A stretch of DNA of 25,118 nucleotides from Rhizophagus sp. LPA8_4_AMF (GCA_021464525.1 JADRCO010000874.1:1-25118); one strand, 5' to 3'. Shown: positions 1 through 10,565, counted from the first letter of the stretch. Notes: generated by a model not told the origin, from the letters alone. Numbers and translations are program-made.

Positions 1-310
1 AATCGAAAAATGATCGGCAAAATTTATGTGACAATATAGAAAGCCTGCTATGCTCTACTGTGTATGGTATAGAAAATTAGAGTAATACAAGTAATACATT
101 CAAACAATAATCAAACTATTTATCTTTTTTTTGTCATCTGTTTTCACTTGCTTTCTCCTGTTCTCTCCTGCAACTACGAATTGTTATTAATAAATAAAAA
201 CTGGTTTATTTTTTATAAACAGAAACTTGATATTTTATTTTGTTATTTAATAAAAAAAATTTTTGGTCGCGCTTGTTTAAAAAATTTTTTTTGTCGCACT
301 TGAAACTGAT

Positions 311-395
311 TATACTATACTCATTTCGGAGGTTATTATACAGATGAGTAGGGTATATTATTTCAAGACCTTTTCACGTGATATACTATACTCAT
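311..395. repeat. Repeated and inverted TATACTATACTCAT motif
   Basis: TATACTATACTCAT occurs at 311-324 and again, identically, at 382-395. An inverted, two-mismatch copy (ATGAGTAGGGTATA) lies at 344-357, so the first two can form a hairpin. Role unknown. Confidence 0.5.
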
Positions 396-1324
396 CATCA
401 ACACTTGACTCCTTTTCGTCTTACCCGTATTTAAAAAAAAGTGAAACTTTTATTTATACAATATTTGTCATATACATTATACTGAACTTTTAAAGAAAAA
501 TTTTATTCTACAATATGTATTATACTGATCTTTTGTTATTATTAGAACAAAAAATCAAAAATTTTGTTATATGTAAAATAATGATCTATTATTAATAAGT
601 TAAATCATCTATTACTAGTAATCAACATTGAATTTGCCGATCAAATCATCTTAAATGAAATAGATCAGGTGCAGACAAATCACACGTCGCAAAGTTCAAA
701 ATTATTTATACAGGTTAATTAAATGTTACAGGAATTTCTTTATTTATATAGATTTATTTTTGAGTTTCCATTAGATGGATGTTCATATGGTTTGATTTAA
801 TTTTGGTGCAATCTTGCAAAAAGATTTTTCTTTAACATGCAATGTTATAAGATTGAAAGATTGAGAGAATTTCTAATGACCTATTAAGTATTTTATGTAT
901 AAATATATAATTGTTTCATCATTCATTTCACATTTTATTATGTATTAAAATGTAATTATTCTGAATTTAATTAAATTTACATTCTAAATAAGCATAAAAT
1001 AAAATAAATAAAATAAATAAAAAAAGAAACCACTGAAATCGATCTGCCCAAACTTACCAAAAATGGTAAAGAAGAAACTTGACAAATCGGTAAGTTCTGC
1101 ATCATCAATTACTGATCCAAACTTAAAGGAGAAAAGAACTAAATAAATAAAAATAAAAAAAAAAGATCCCGCACTCACCGTGATAGTCAAAAAAGAAATT
1201 TAACAAAATCCCACGATTCTCTAAAATGCCAGAAATGCTATAAAGCAATCCACTGTACGCTGTTGGATAGATGCGGGCTTATCGTTAGCCTGACTGACTG
1301 AATGAACAGATCAGAATGAACGAA

Positions 1325-1356
1325 ACGTTAACGTTAACGTTAACATTAACGTTAAC
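1325..1356. repeat. ACGTTA hexanucleotide microsatellite (5 units)
   Basis: Five ACGTTA units plus AC, with one C/G to A/T change in the fourth unit. The unit makes overlapping GTTAAC and AACGTT palindromes, so each strand can fold on itself. It is not the TTAGGG telomeric repeat. Confidence 0.75.
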
Positions 1357-2044
1357 AATATTCTATTCAAGTGGTTTCCTTTTTTAGAAAGTTAACCAAC
1401 CACTTTTAGCAGTAATTGACTGATTTATAAACAAACCTTTCTATTTACAAAATAAACCTTGCCATAAAAGTACAACTAACGATCAACTAATTAATAAATA
1501 CAGAATTTTATAATTATGAATTGGTAAATTGTTGATGAGAAATTAAACCAATCAAACTCAAATTTTTTTATTAAAAATTTTTGACAAAAAGTAGATCTGA
1601 ACGATAATGTTTTAAATCTCATATTTTACCACATCAATATTTTGATTCATTATTTTAAAACACCAATATTCCGAATTATTGTATAGGGATATTAAGATAT
1701 CATCATTTCAACGATATTTAAATTCTTTATGTATTAAATGTTATAAATCTTGTCAAACTTATTGCGCTTAAATTTTTAATTATTTAAATTAATTAGCATG
1801 GAATCATCAAAAAGGATATCCAGCAGCCAAAGAAAAGAAAAGAAATTTATGAAAAAAATATTGTTTATTTAAAATACTAAAAAAAAATAAATTCTCGTTG
1901 TTGTTAATAATAATTGCAGTATATATTATTTTATGATAAAATAATATTAAAGAATATGTTACAACTTACAATTCCATAAATTAATAAATTGGAAGATGTA
2001 GATGAAAATTATACTATATGAAAATTTTTAAAAGGATTATATAT

Positions 2045-2471
2045 AGAATATGTGGTGAATGTAATGAGCCAGGAGTAAACTGAAAGTCAGCCTTGTAATT
2101 CTAAAAGATTTAAGGATAACTTCATTAAAGACATTTAAGATAATGTGTTGCATTAAGTTGTAATTGTTGTATAAATTCATCCAATTTTTAGACACCATTT
2201 GGAAAATTTCAAAATGTTACTTATGTTGCAAAGGTGGTTATGGGCAAAATTTATTCATTAAATGGCCCGAAGGATGTGCCAACCAGCAGAATTATGGAGT
2301 ATTGCCTTATGTGGTACCAGAAATTTTGCGTGGATATCAATATACAAATTATCTGATATTTACTCATTAATGAATGAGTTTCTTTCTGAAGAAATTCCTT
2401 ATAACATTTATCATGTTTTAGCTGTTAAAATATTTAATGTGCTCGGGCATAAAATATCTCAAGAAACGCAG
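2045..2471 (+). pseudogene. Degenerate protein kinase remnant (fungal TKL-like, Cys-rich N terminus)
   Basis: Several in-order pieces of one kinase can be read in shifting frames. RICGECNEPG (from 2045) ends at a TGA, then QPCNSKRFKDNFIKD (2088-2132) in another frame. Together these resemble the Cys-rich leader I remember from kinases expanded in Rhizophagus. KFIQ leads to GGYG and IKWPEG near 2230-2273 (glycine-rich loop region). YGVLPYVVPEILRG (about 2298-2339) is the activation segment with its APE-like motif. After a frameshift near 2348 come SDIYSLMNEFLSEEIPYN and YHVLAVKIF (to about 2445), matching the F-helix region. The part between the glycine loop and the activation segment, which holds the catalytic loop, is absent. 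With stops, frameshifts and this internal deletion it cannot make an active kinase. Family naming is from memory of conserved motifs. Confidence 0.72.
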
Positions 2472-2480
2472 ATAGGGATT

Positions 2481-2831
2481 CGGTTTTAAAACTGCAGTTT
2501 TCAACCAAAACCAAACCGACCGCAAAACCGACTGATAAAACTGGACTACAAACTCAATTGCAAAACTATTGCAAAACCGAATAATATAATGTTAGAAAAT
2601 ACTAATTCTAATTTTACTTTAATTTATGCAAATTTTTTTTACAATAATAACGCCCGATTTTGTGAGAAACGAAACCACATGATCAACGCGTATAAATTAG
2701 GCTTTGCCAATAATTTCAATAATGAGAATACTATACATAAAAACACTATAACTAGAATTTTAATGCAAAATATATTAAAAATTTACAATTAACTGATTGG
2801 TTTTTTGACCGGTTTTTTATATATAAAACCG
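2481..2831. mobile_element. Small inverted-repeat element with CGGTTTTA termini (MITE-like)
   Basis: The left end reads CGGTTTTAAAACTGCAGTTT and the right end read inward is CGGTTTTATATATAAAAAAC, each followed by AACCG/GGTTT-rich sequence (CAAAACCGAC, CAAAACCGAATA at the left; GACCGGTTTTTT at the right). The inner part is plain AT-rich DNA with no transposase. The 8-bp flanks TAGGGATT and AGGATATT are similar but not an exact target duplication. It inserted just after the kinase relic. Confidence 0.4.
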
Positions 2832-2954
2832 AGGATATTATTGCCTCCTTCGGCGCTCTGTAATATTTGATCAGAATTCGGAAGATCCTTCTTTACAAGT
2901 GTTAATACTGTTTACGGTAATTCGATAATATTTTTTATTAAACAAATATACTTC

Positions 2955-3400
2955 TAGTGGAGAACCCATTCAAAATCCCGACGATCAAATCCCGAAAATA
3001 AGTTTCAGTCACGTGACTACATTTTATTCATCACTGGTAGCACACCCCTCTCCGTTTTCACTGTTTATATTTATCCAAGGAAAAAACTTATTCGTCACGC
3101 TGAATTTTCACGTGTTAGTGCATAACGCCGTAATGCGGGCCAAAGTCAGTGACTGAAATTTTTTTCCGCCATGGCTAGGGTACTTTATAATACAAGGTAA
3201 CGTCACAGGCCTGACAATTCATAATCTCGAAAATTCAAAATCCCGACACTCATTATCCCGACACTTAATATTTCTATTTTTTTTTCAATTTTACATTATT
3301 ATTTTTTTTTTTTTTAGGCGTAATAATTTTGTAACAACTAATATTTTTATTAATATTAATATGTAATATTTCGCAAGAATTAATGTTTTTATTATGAAAA
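2955..3400 (+). mobile_element. CCCGAC-type inverted-repeat element, copy 1 (interrupted)
   Basis: GGAGAACCCATTC and AAAATCCCGACGATCAAATC open the element. After a nested insertion, AATCTCGAAAATTCAAAATC, CCGACACTCATTATCCCGAC (3223-3265) and an inner part (TTTTACATTATTATTTTT, CGTAATAATTTTGTAA, TTTCGCAAGAATTAAT) follow. The same inner part, in the same orientation, is at 9020-9130. The right terminus is not visible, so this copy seems truncated. Confidence 0.55.
3003..3158. mobile_element. Nested 156-bp inverted-repeat element (TTTCAGTCAC ends)
   Basis: TTTCAGTCACGTGAC at 3003-3017 and GTCAGTGACTGAAA at 3145-3158 are inverted copies with a one-base difference. The inner sequence is less AT-rich than its surroundings (ACACCCCTCTCC, GCCGTAATGCGGGCC). 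It interrupts the CCCGAC-type element, so it would be the younger insertion. No target-site duplication is obvious. Confidence 0.45.
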
Positions 3401-4284
3401 AATATATTTTTTTATTAATATATCGCTACTTTAGAATATAAACGCATATTGAAGGTGTTTTGCACATGTTAACATCAGAAGAAACACAACATCATTTAGC
3501 ATTAAATTCTAAAGTTTTCTTTGTTATGCATTCTTCGTAACAAATTTTAAATAAAATATTGATTTTTTTTTTTGGAGATTAATATAATTGTGAATAAATA
3601 TGCAATAACTTAGCCAGCTAAGTGATTATAATTTTCGTGGCTTTGCAAAGCTGACACTTTGACATTTTCACAGAAAATTGCATGTCAATCTTTACTAGAA
3701 TTAGAAACTACCAATATCAGATATGATCACCTCATTATCAGCCACTTGTGTAATATTACTCTTTATGGGTAAAAAAAAAATTATGTTATGCCAAACTGCT
3801 ATGTATGGATTTATAAAAATAGTAACATACTACTATAATCATGAAATTTTCAGCCTCTGGCAACATCCGATCGAATGAAAATTTTTAAATTGTCGGATAA
3901 TTAAATCGTGATATAAACCGTCGAAATAAATAACTACATTGATAATCTATTTTTACCTATGTAAATAAATAACTACGTTTGATTAATCTATTTTTACCTA
4001 TGTACCACAGTAAAGTTTAGCACGATTGAACGTATTTTCATTATAAGTGATAAAATATAAATATAGATAGGTAAATACTGCGTTTAATATCATCTATGCA
4101 AATGAAATGGTAATACGAAAGTGAATAAATTAAATAAATATGATTGAGGAAGACGAAAAGAATTTCATCTGGATGATGGTCTGATCGAATTGAGCCAATA
4201 ATAACAATGAATAAACTTGAAACTTAAATTTTACCCAAAATCTTATTATTGTATCACGAATAGAACGTTTAATTCCATTAGTGA
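3400..4284. other. AT-rich spacer
   Basis: No gene, RNA or element beyond the 40-bp tandem duplication at 3924. Short open frames are low-complexity. Confidence 0.5.
3924..4003 (+). repeat. Two-copy tandem duplication of about 40 bp
   Basis: AAATAAATAACTACATTGAT to TTTTTACCTATGT (3924-3962) is followed directly by a near copy with two small insertions (3963-4003). A recent local duplication in the upstream spacer of receptor 1. Confidence 0.75.
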
Positions 4285-4700
4285 AACAAGAAAGACTGAA
4301 CGAATCGAAATTTTTCGGAGAGCGGTGATGCAAAAGCTAAGGATATCGTACACAATTATTTATATTTTAATAATAAAGAAGAGTTTACATAACAGATTGA
4401 TTAATTACGAGAACAGATTAAAAATTTATCGGAATTTAAAATAATCGCCAAGAGTTAGTGATATTATTTTGGGTAAATTAAAAACTCAAACAAGGAGAAA
4501 GACCATATTTGTCTAAATTTTTGTTTATTTATTTACATTGTTTATTTACATGATAATAGGTATATTTTTGATTTGAACCGTTATGAATAATATTATATAA
4601 CCAAACTAAGGTATTATTGAATAAGTATTATTGAATAAACAAAAAAGGTAAAAACTAAAAAGAAATGTCACGCAAAGTTCTTTTTTGCGTTAACAGGAGA
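4285..4700 (+). repeat. Flank block A, upstream of receptor 1
   Basis: TCGAAATTTTTCGGA followed by GTGATGCAAAAGCTA matches 12608-12645. GGGTAAATTAAAAACTC to CCATATTTGTCTAAATTT (4471-4520) matches 17448-17497, and GTTAACAGG near 4690 matches the GTTAACAG sites at about 10318 and 17510. No coding function is seen; it is shared flank of the receptor duplications. Confidence 0.5.
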
Positions 4701-6309
4701 TAGATATAACTTAATTAACTTATGTATTATCTATCACGCGATCCTTCATTTGACTTGAATCGGCGATTTAAGAATTCTGTTTTACTAAGTGATTACCGAT
4801 TTATGACTATTAATTTTTGTCCAGTAATTGTTCCAGTTCTGTTTATCTCTTAATCTAATTTGCGTGGTCCAATACAATTCTAAAAAAAAACGAAAATTTA
4901 TTCAAGATTCATTAATTATGAAATCGTCTTAATAAGAATTCATTTATGCAGTTTAAAGTGACATGTCAATCGATAACTGGCGTAACATAAATTACACCAT
5001 TGCAACTTACATATCTAATATATCATTAATCGAAAAAAACTATTAAGCAAAAAAGATTGGACGGCTTAGAGCGTAAATTAATAAATTATGATATTTTGAA
5101 CCAACAAATTTAATTGACTAAGTAAACTATAGATGTATAAGATTATTGCCAAAAAAAAAAAAAAAATTTTAATGTTTTTTTTAATAAGAATATATTATAA
5201 CACACGATATAACGTTAAAATATGATTGTTATCGACTAATAGTATTATCTTTCACACAAAAACTTATATGAACCACTTAAGATAATTATTACTATATAAA
5301 ATTGAGGGATTAATAATAGAAATGGGTGAAGACAAATAAATCGAGAAAAAGGGGATATTCAATATGAGTGGAAATTTTTATTTATTTTCTCCGTAAATAA
5401 TTTATCCGTAATTTCCGTAAAAACTCCGTGAACATGATACATTTACGGAAATAACATGGAATAAAAAAACACGGAATAAATTTTTCATAGGGGTTTTTTT
5501 TAATCCAGGATGGGAATTTGTAAACATAAATTCATAAAATTAAATTTATACTGCTTCGAATTAAATATTAAATTATAATGTATATATATACTTTTGTTAT
5601 ACACGATGAATTCGCCACTCCGTTCCATTAGTTACAGTATATCTAGAATTTATTGAGAACAGATAATCCGGTTCATATTTACTTATGGTCTCGATATACC
5701 AAATTCACAGTATGTATGTTCATATATACGGTACGCACTAATATCACGCATCTGTAACAGTCGATTGGTGATAACTTCATGGATTTTAGAGAGTTTGAAC
5801 TCGATAAATGTCTAGAAGATATTAAAAGTTACACAATCAGGAGAATTTAGCAAAAGCAAATAATAATTGTAATTTAAAATAATATAGTTAACAACATACA
5901 CTTTCGTTTCATTTATAATAAACAAGTGGCCCATGGTTTAATTACTGCATTAATTCGTGATTGGTTATCATTGAAAAACATAATATCAACAAAAGAATTT
6001 TTAGACCCGGTGACTCAAAATGGCGAAAATCATTAGTCGGTGTCTCTACTCCGGGCACCTGATGCTTACAAATTATATATGAACATCATCGTAACACGTG
6101 AATTATTCTTATTCTAAATTTCTAATCCTGGCGAGATGAATTTATAGCCATTATTTTAAAAATTTTCCCATTACAAAATTTTTTTTAAAAAAAAATCTTG
6201 AATAATTTTGCTAAATTTACATGGAAAAGAATTATTTGAGTGGTCGTAAATATTTTTAGAATATTTCCATTATTGAATATTCTTACGAAAAGGAGTAATT
6301 ACTTAAATA
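4701..6309. other. Upstream spacer of receptor 1
   Basis: No coding region found. It holds the CCGTAAAT patch (5370-5500) and a GC-richer stretch at 6004-6062 (GACCCGGTGACTC, CTCCGGGCACC) that I cannot assign. Confidence 0.5.
5370..5500. repeat. CCGTAAAT/ATTTACGG-rich patch, possible MITE end
   Basis: CTCCGTAAATAATTTATCCG, TTTCCGTAAAAACTCCGTG, ATTTACGGAAATAACATGGA and ACACGGAATAAATTTTTC form several short direct and inverted repeats. The right side ends in CATAGGGGTTTTTTTT. It resembles a transposon terminus, but no matching second end is clear. Confidence 0.3.
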
Positions 6310-6450
6310 ATGTCTGTGTAACATTTTTATGTCATGCAAATATTTTGTATATGTAATGCATCAATTATTTAATAGATAATATTGTGATTTGTTACGTTAT
6401 AACAACAAAACGGCATAGTATTGAACCATTGACAAATTTGTAAATTCCCG
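6310..6450 (+). repeat. Duplicated upstream flank block, copy before receptor 1
   Basis: TTATGTCATGCAAATATTTT, then GTATATGTAAT, a GTTACGTTAT segment and TTGACAAATTTGTAAATT follow in order. The same order is seen at 13918-14040 and 17970-18110, about 0.4-0.9 kb before the other copies. It shows that the duplications carried upstream DNA. Confidence 0.6.
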
Positions 6451-6768
6451 ATTAGGGTGAACAAATGTGTGAATAACCTTTAAGTTCAGCAAATTAGAAT
6501 TCTAGTTATATTTAATGGAGTTACTAATTCCCGCCTTCTCCTTTATTTATGATATTAGAAATTAAGTTTCAACAAAAATAAACAACCCAATTTTTTTTTT
6601 AATTTGTTTAATTTATTATTAGGATCATCGGAAAAGGATCCACATAATAATTATTTTTGGAAAAAATTTACAGTATCTGTTATCTGTTATACGATTTCCT
6701 GGAAGTTTTTGCTAAAAAAGTTTAATTATAACCTTAAAATCCCGCACAAACTATCAATATATAAAAAC

Positions 6769-6794
6769 TCATTGTTATATTAGAAAACGTAATA
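6769..6794 (+). promoter_or_regulatory. Conserved upstream motif, receptor copy 1
   Basis: A block of about 28 nt with core CTCATTGTTAT..TTAGAAAACGTAAT lies about 250 nt before the ATG. It recurs before every other receptor copy, at 14532, 18438 and 21385. It may be a regulatory site or simply the best-preserved part of the duplicated flank. Confidence 0.45.
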
Positions 6795-6881
6795 TATATG
6801 TATTATATATTAAATAAATTAAATGTAGAGCACAACTGTAATTTGATTACGAGTATAATTTAATTTTTTTGAGTACAAAAC

Positions 6882-6890
6882 TATATAAAG
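6882..6890 (+). promoter_or_regulatory. TATA box of receptor copy 1
   Basis: TATATAAAG lies 138 nt before the ATG at 7020. The other two intact receptors have a comparable box at a similar distance, and the pseudogene lacks it. Transcription start was not determined. Confidence 0.6.
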
Positions 6891-7019
6891 CCGATCAAAA
6901 AATCATTTGCACTTTCATGATATTCATACATATTTATAATATAAATGCACAATAATCTTACATTCCCTTATTTTTATAGTTTAATACTATTCAGTATTTT
7001 ATAAGAAAAAAAAAAAAAA

Positions 7020-8619
7020 ATGAATTTACGCTCATCTTCAATTCATATCATTATTTTTATCTTATCATTTCTTTTTTTTATGATACCTTTAAATAATGCT
7101 CTGGAGCATTCATCTTATGGTTATGGTGCTGAAACCGATTTTTACATTATTGTTACTATTCCATTAATAGCCAATACCTTTAGTTTTTTAGGAACCTTAT
7201 ATATTTTTTATCGTAAGTAATTTAATTAATCTGAAATTAATTTTCGAATGGAATCAATTAATATTTTTTGATTTTTAGGAACATACATACGATGGAAAAA
7301 TGATCGTAAAAATATTTCATTATCATTTAGATTTCCATTTTATATATCAATTACAGGTAAATAAATTTGTTCATAAAAAAAATTGTTTTAATTAATTTAC
7401 AATAAAAATTTTATATATATATAATTTTTTTTTTTTACAAGATTTCATATATTCTTCATGCATCTTAATGGAGTTCGTAAGTGATTAATAAAAAATTTTT
7501 AAAAAAATTATCACGTTAAATACATTTTAAAACTAATATTATCAATTTATATACAGTCATATGTGGCGTTAAATAAATCAGAATTCGTAAATAAGAACGA
7601 GTCTGTCACATGGCCATATCTATTCTGTGAAATTCTTGGATTATGCTTTACGTTCATTGTTCTGTTAAATATATTATTGGTAAATTTTCTTTAAAAGTAA
7701 ATATGTATTATTTTTATATTATTTTATTCTTGACGAACCATGCGTAAATTTTCGTTAATAGGTTGGAGCTATATCCGTCGTAACCTGGTTAAGAGTAGTT
7801 CGAGAGCGCTATTTAGACCTGGGAAGATATGATTGTAAAGTTTGGTTCCCAATCCTTTTCGTATCATCAATTATCCCTCTAAGTACAGTATACGCCCATG
7901 GTTCTCGGGGTTATTCGTACGTTACATTTAATATTCCACACAATCAATTAGTTGCATTACGCTTCACAGTAGACGTAACTTGACATATTTATTTCTTTTA
8001 TTAGTTGCGGGACTAAAATTGGATATCAAATTGTTGGACTGATCGTTCTCGCTATAATACTTGTTACATTAGCAACTATCATAATTTGTTATGCGCATGT
8101 AATGAGATCGATTCGTAAAATTAAAGAAGTTAATGAATCCATTACAAATTCGCATAATAATTTGGTCCAAATTAACAATGTTGAAAGAAAAACCTTTAAA
8201 AAAATTTTAACTTACATCTTAGTCTTCATTTTACAATACGTACCTATTATAATTTATAACGTTTGTGGAATTTTAAAGGTAAAAGGATAAATGAATTTTT
8301 GTGATATCTATGATGTTATATTTAATACAATGATTTTTATTTATAGTTTCGACATGTTATACTTGATGCTTTCATCCCAGCAGGTACGGTAATTTGAATT
8401 ATTAATATATAAATATATTAAAAGTATCCCATTCTAAATTATTTTTTTTTTTATTATTATTATCTCTTAGTTATAAGTTTAGGAGGAATAGGAAATATAA
8501 TCCAATTTTTGTATAATGAAGGATTATCAGCTAATAAATTTACTTCAAATTATTCACTTGAATCGAATGAGCAATCAGAGCGATCACAGCAAACAAATAA
8601 TTCAATGAGCGAACTTTAA
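7020..8619 (+). CDS. Seven-transmembrane GPCR-like receptor, copy 1 (8 exons, 347 aa)
   Basis: Exons as I join them: 7020-7212, 7279-7356, 7442-7476, 7557-7679, 7762-7916, 8005-8278, 8347-8383, 8471-8619; all introns are GT-AG and the frame stays open to TAA. Residues 1-27 look like a signal peptide ending LNNA. Hydrophobic segments follow at about 41-64, 81-102, 126-150, 170-189, 201-226, 259-285 and 287-312, giving seven membrane passes with the C terminus in the cytosol. Cys126 at the start of TM3 and Cys196 before TM5 fit the classic GPCR disulfide. NKS (108) and NES (116) are glycosylation sequons in extracellular loop 1. TM6 carries FILQYVP, reminiscent of the receptor CWxP proline. The tail from about 313 is rich in Ser, Asn and Gln. 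The fold resembles fungal/amoebal Git3- or cAR-like receptors, but I cannot name the family or ligand. The start is the first ATG after a poly-A leader and a TATA box. Confidence 0.88.
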
Positions 8620-8934
8620 TTTTAAAGAATTAACTTTGTTAATTTAATTAATTATATTTTTGAATAATTTTTTTTTTATTATACGAGTTTAATTATTTTA
8701 AGATTTAATATTTACTTATTACTAGTAAGATTAAGATGTTCAAATAAATTTACGAATACAAATATATGTATAATTATATATATTTGTTGGTTTTAATAAA
8801 TATTCTTTGAAAATTGTAAAAGAAACAATTTACATAATTTACTTGTTCACTTACTATTAATTTACCAGACATTTGACGATATAACTCAGAATAATTTGTA
8901 ATTAAAACCATCATAAAGTCCCGCCTCGCATCTC

Positions 8935-9414
8935 GCTTGGCAATTCAAATCTCAACGATCAGAATCCTGTTATCGAACGTTCACAATTCTGACAAATCAT
9001 AATTACAAAAATTCATTTTACATTATTATTATTTTTTTTTTTGGACGTAATAATTTTGTAATACTGTAATAATAATTAATATTTATATTGATATGTAATG
9101 ATATTAGAATGTTTCGCAAGAATTAATTTTAATATTACTTCGCATAATTTAATGAATTATTATTAATGTTATTTAGTTAATTAGAAAAAATAAATTTCAA
9201 ATTTTTTTGTTTTATATTAAATAAAAATGCGATTTTTTGCATAGAAAGATATTTTTAATATATTGATTAAAATTTAAATATATAAATTTTGTAAATTTTA
9301 TAAATTTTGTATTCATAAGAATATTAATGTCGGGATAATGAATGTCGGATTGTGAATTTCGGGATTTTGAATTTTCGGGATTACGATTTGTTATCCGTAG
9401 TAAGTTCTCCCTCG
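8935..9414 (+). mobile_element. CCCGAC-type inverted-repeat element, copy 2
   Basis: The right end at about 9328-9414 (GTCGGGATAATGAATGTCGG, TTTCGGGATTTTGAATTTTC, GGGATTA, then GTTCTCCCTCG) is the reverse complement of the left end of copy 1 at 2955-3265. The left half (CAATTCAAATCTCAACGATC and onward) is a mutated inverted counterpart. The inner part matches 3286-3390. No transposase code, so probably a non-autonomous DNA transposon. It sits 0.3 kb after receptor 1. Confidence 0.6.
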
Positions 9415-9689
9415 AATTTTTCTCGTAAATTTAAGAGAATAATCTAATTTATAAAATTATTATAGAACATACTGTATTATTCTTTAATGTACAATAAGGT
9501 TTGTTTTGTTTTGTTTTACTAAACTAAGTCCGATAAATAAATGATCATCCTTATTAGTGTGCAGTTGTTTGTTTTTTTATATAAAACAATAATAATAAAA
9601 GGAGGTGAATATTACACAAACATAATAATAAATCCCCTGATAAATAAATATGTACCAAATTATTAACTTTTTTTCTAGAAGTTTTGAAA

Positions 9690-10480
9690 AAAGTAACCTA
9701 GGGGAAATATATGTCTAGCGATACTATTTTTTTTAAAAAAAAAAAAATTAATAAATAAATAAATAAATAAATAAAATGAACTTTATTTCAGGTTTTTGTT
9801 GGTAAATATCCGAAATGTTTAATTTTATTGTAGATTATGACTTAGTAGTATACTGTATATCTATAATTAAAAATGACATCATTATTTCAACATAAGGAAC
9901 GTAATATATCGTAATTACAGAGCTTATCGAACCTTAATATTGTAATATATGTCTATGTATATAGAAATAAAAAGTTGTATCGCAATTAAAATGTTTTAAA
10001 TTCTCTCCGTAAATAATTTAGTAAGCAGAAAGAACAATATAAAGGACTAAATAAGCAGATAAGATATTTTTCTAAATTATTGAAATTATTCGGGGGTAGG
10101 GATACAAGAGCTAATATGGTGATATTAAATTATGATGAAATTAATCTAATCTATTTAATAATTTACTTCGTCTTTGAAATGGTATTTTATGGTAAATTTA
10201 AATAAAAAAAAATTTGCCAAGACGATTATTGGATGAACACTAATTTAGCCGACCCTAATAATTTGGTTTTGGATAAATTAGAAAAAGACAATGGTAGTCT
10301 TTTTTATTTATTTTGTGTTAACAGATAAATGATATTACATAATGCAACGTTAAATTTCAAGTTAAGCTTATTATAATGCAAAAAAAAACTCCACATAAAA
10401 ATCTAAAAATATTCGTTAATAGAAATAAAAAATAATTGTACAAATTATTTAAAACTTTTTTTTCAGGTTATTTATATCGA
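9690..10480 (+). repeat. Flank block D, duplicated at 19735-20850
   Basis: Ordered similarities to 19735-20850 include GGGGAAATATATGTC, AATATCCGAA, CTTATCGAACCTTA, TCTCCGTAAATAATTTA, GGGGTAGGGATACAAGAGCT, GTTAACAGATAAATG and CTCCACATAAAAATCTA. The block lies downstream of receptor 1, as its partner lies downstream of the pseudogene. Parts recur upstream of receptors 1 and 2 (4285-4700, 12600-12720) and of the pseudogene (17440-17600). No receptor code was found in the 4 kb that follow. Confidence 0.55.
9745..9777 (+). repeat. AAAT tetranucleotide run
   Basis: About seven AAAT units after a T- and A-run. Ordinary microsatellite in the spacer after receptor 1. Confidence 0.7.
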
Positions 10481-10565
10481 TTTGGTTATGCACATTCTCA
10501 AAATTCGACACGGGCACGTGTTGCGAAAATACATTTTTATAATAATGAACTCTAATCTCATTAAT

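Larger units (their letters stand above)
1..2044. other. Noncoding spacer before the kinase relic
   Basis: Apart from the listed repeats, this is AT-rich DNA with many stops in all frames. One patch at about 1029-1145 (CCAAACTTACCAAAAATGGT, later CCAAACTTAAAGGAG) is richer in codon-like sequence on the + strand but carries stops and no gene could be supported. Confidence 0.5.

Noticed and set aside
984-1190. Phe-rich open frame on the minus strand
   Set aside because: Composition comes from A/T runs (AAATAAATAAA); no family features or splice context.
2589-2792. 67-residue frame inside the CGGTTTTA element
   Set aside because: Asn/Ile/Phe-rich and short, with no transposase motif. It is the AT-rich interior of a small repeat.
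4130-4444. Overlapping frames on both strands
   Set aside because: They overlap antiparallel, have no recognisable motifs and lie in a flank block whose other copies do not keep the frame.
8102-8290. A separate 62-residue protein in receptor 1
   Set aside because: It is the second half of exon 6 in its own frame, ending in intron 6.
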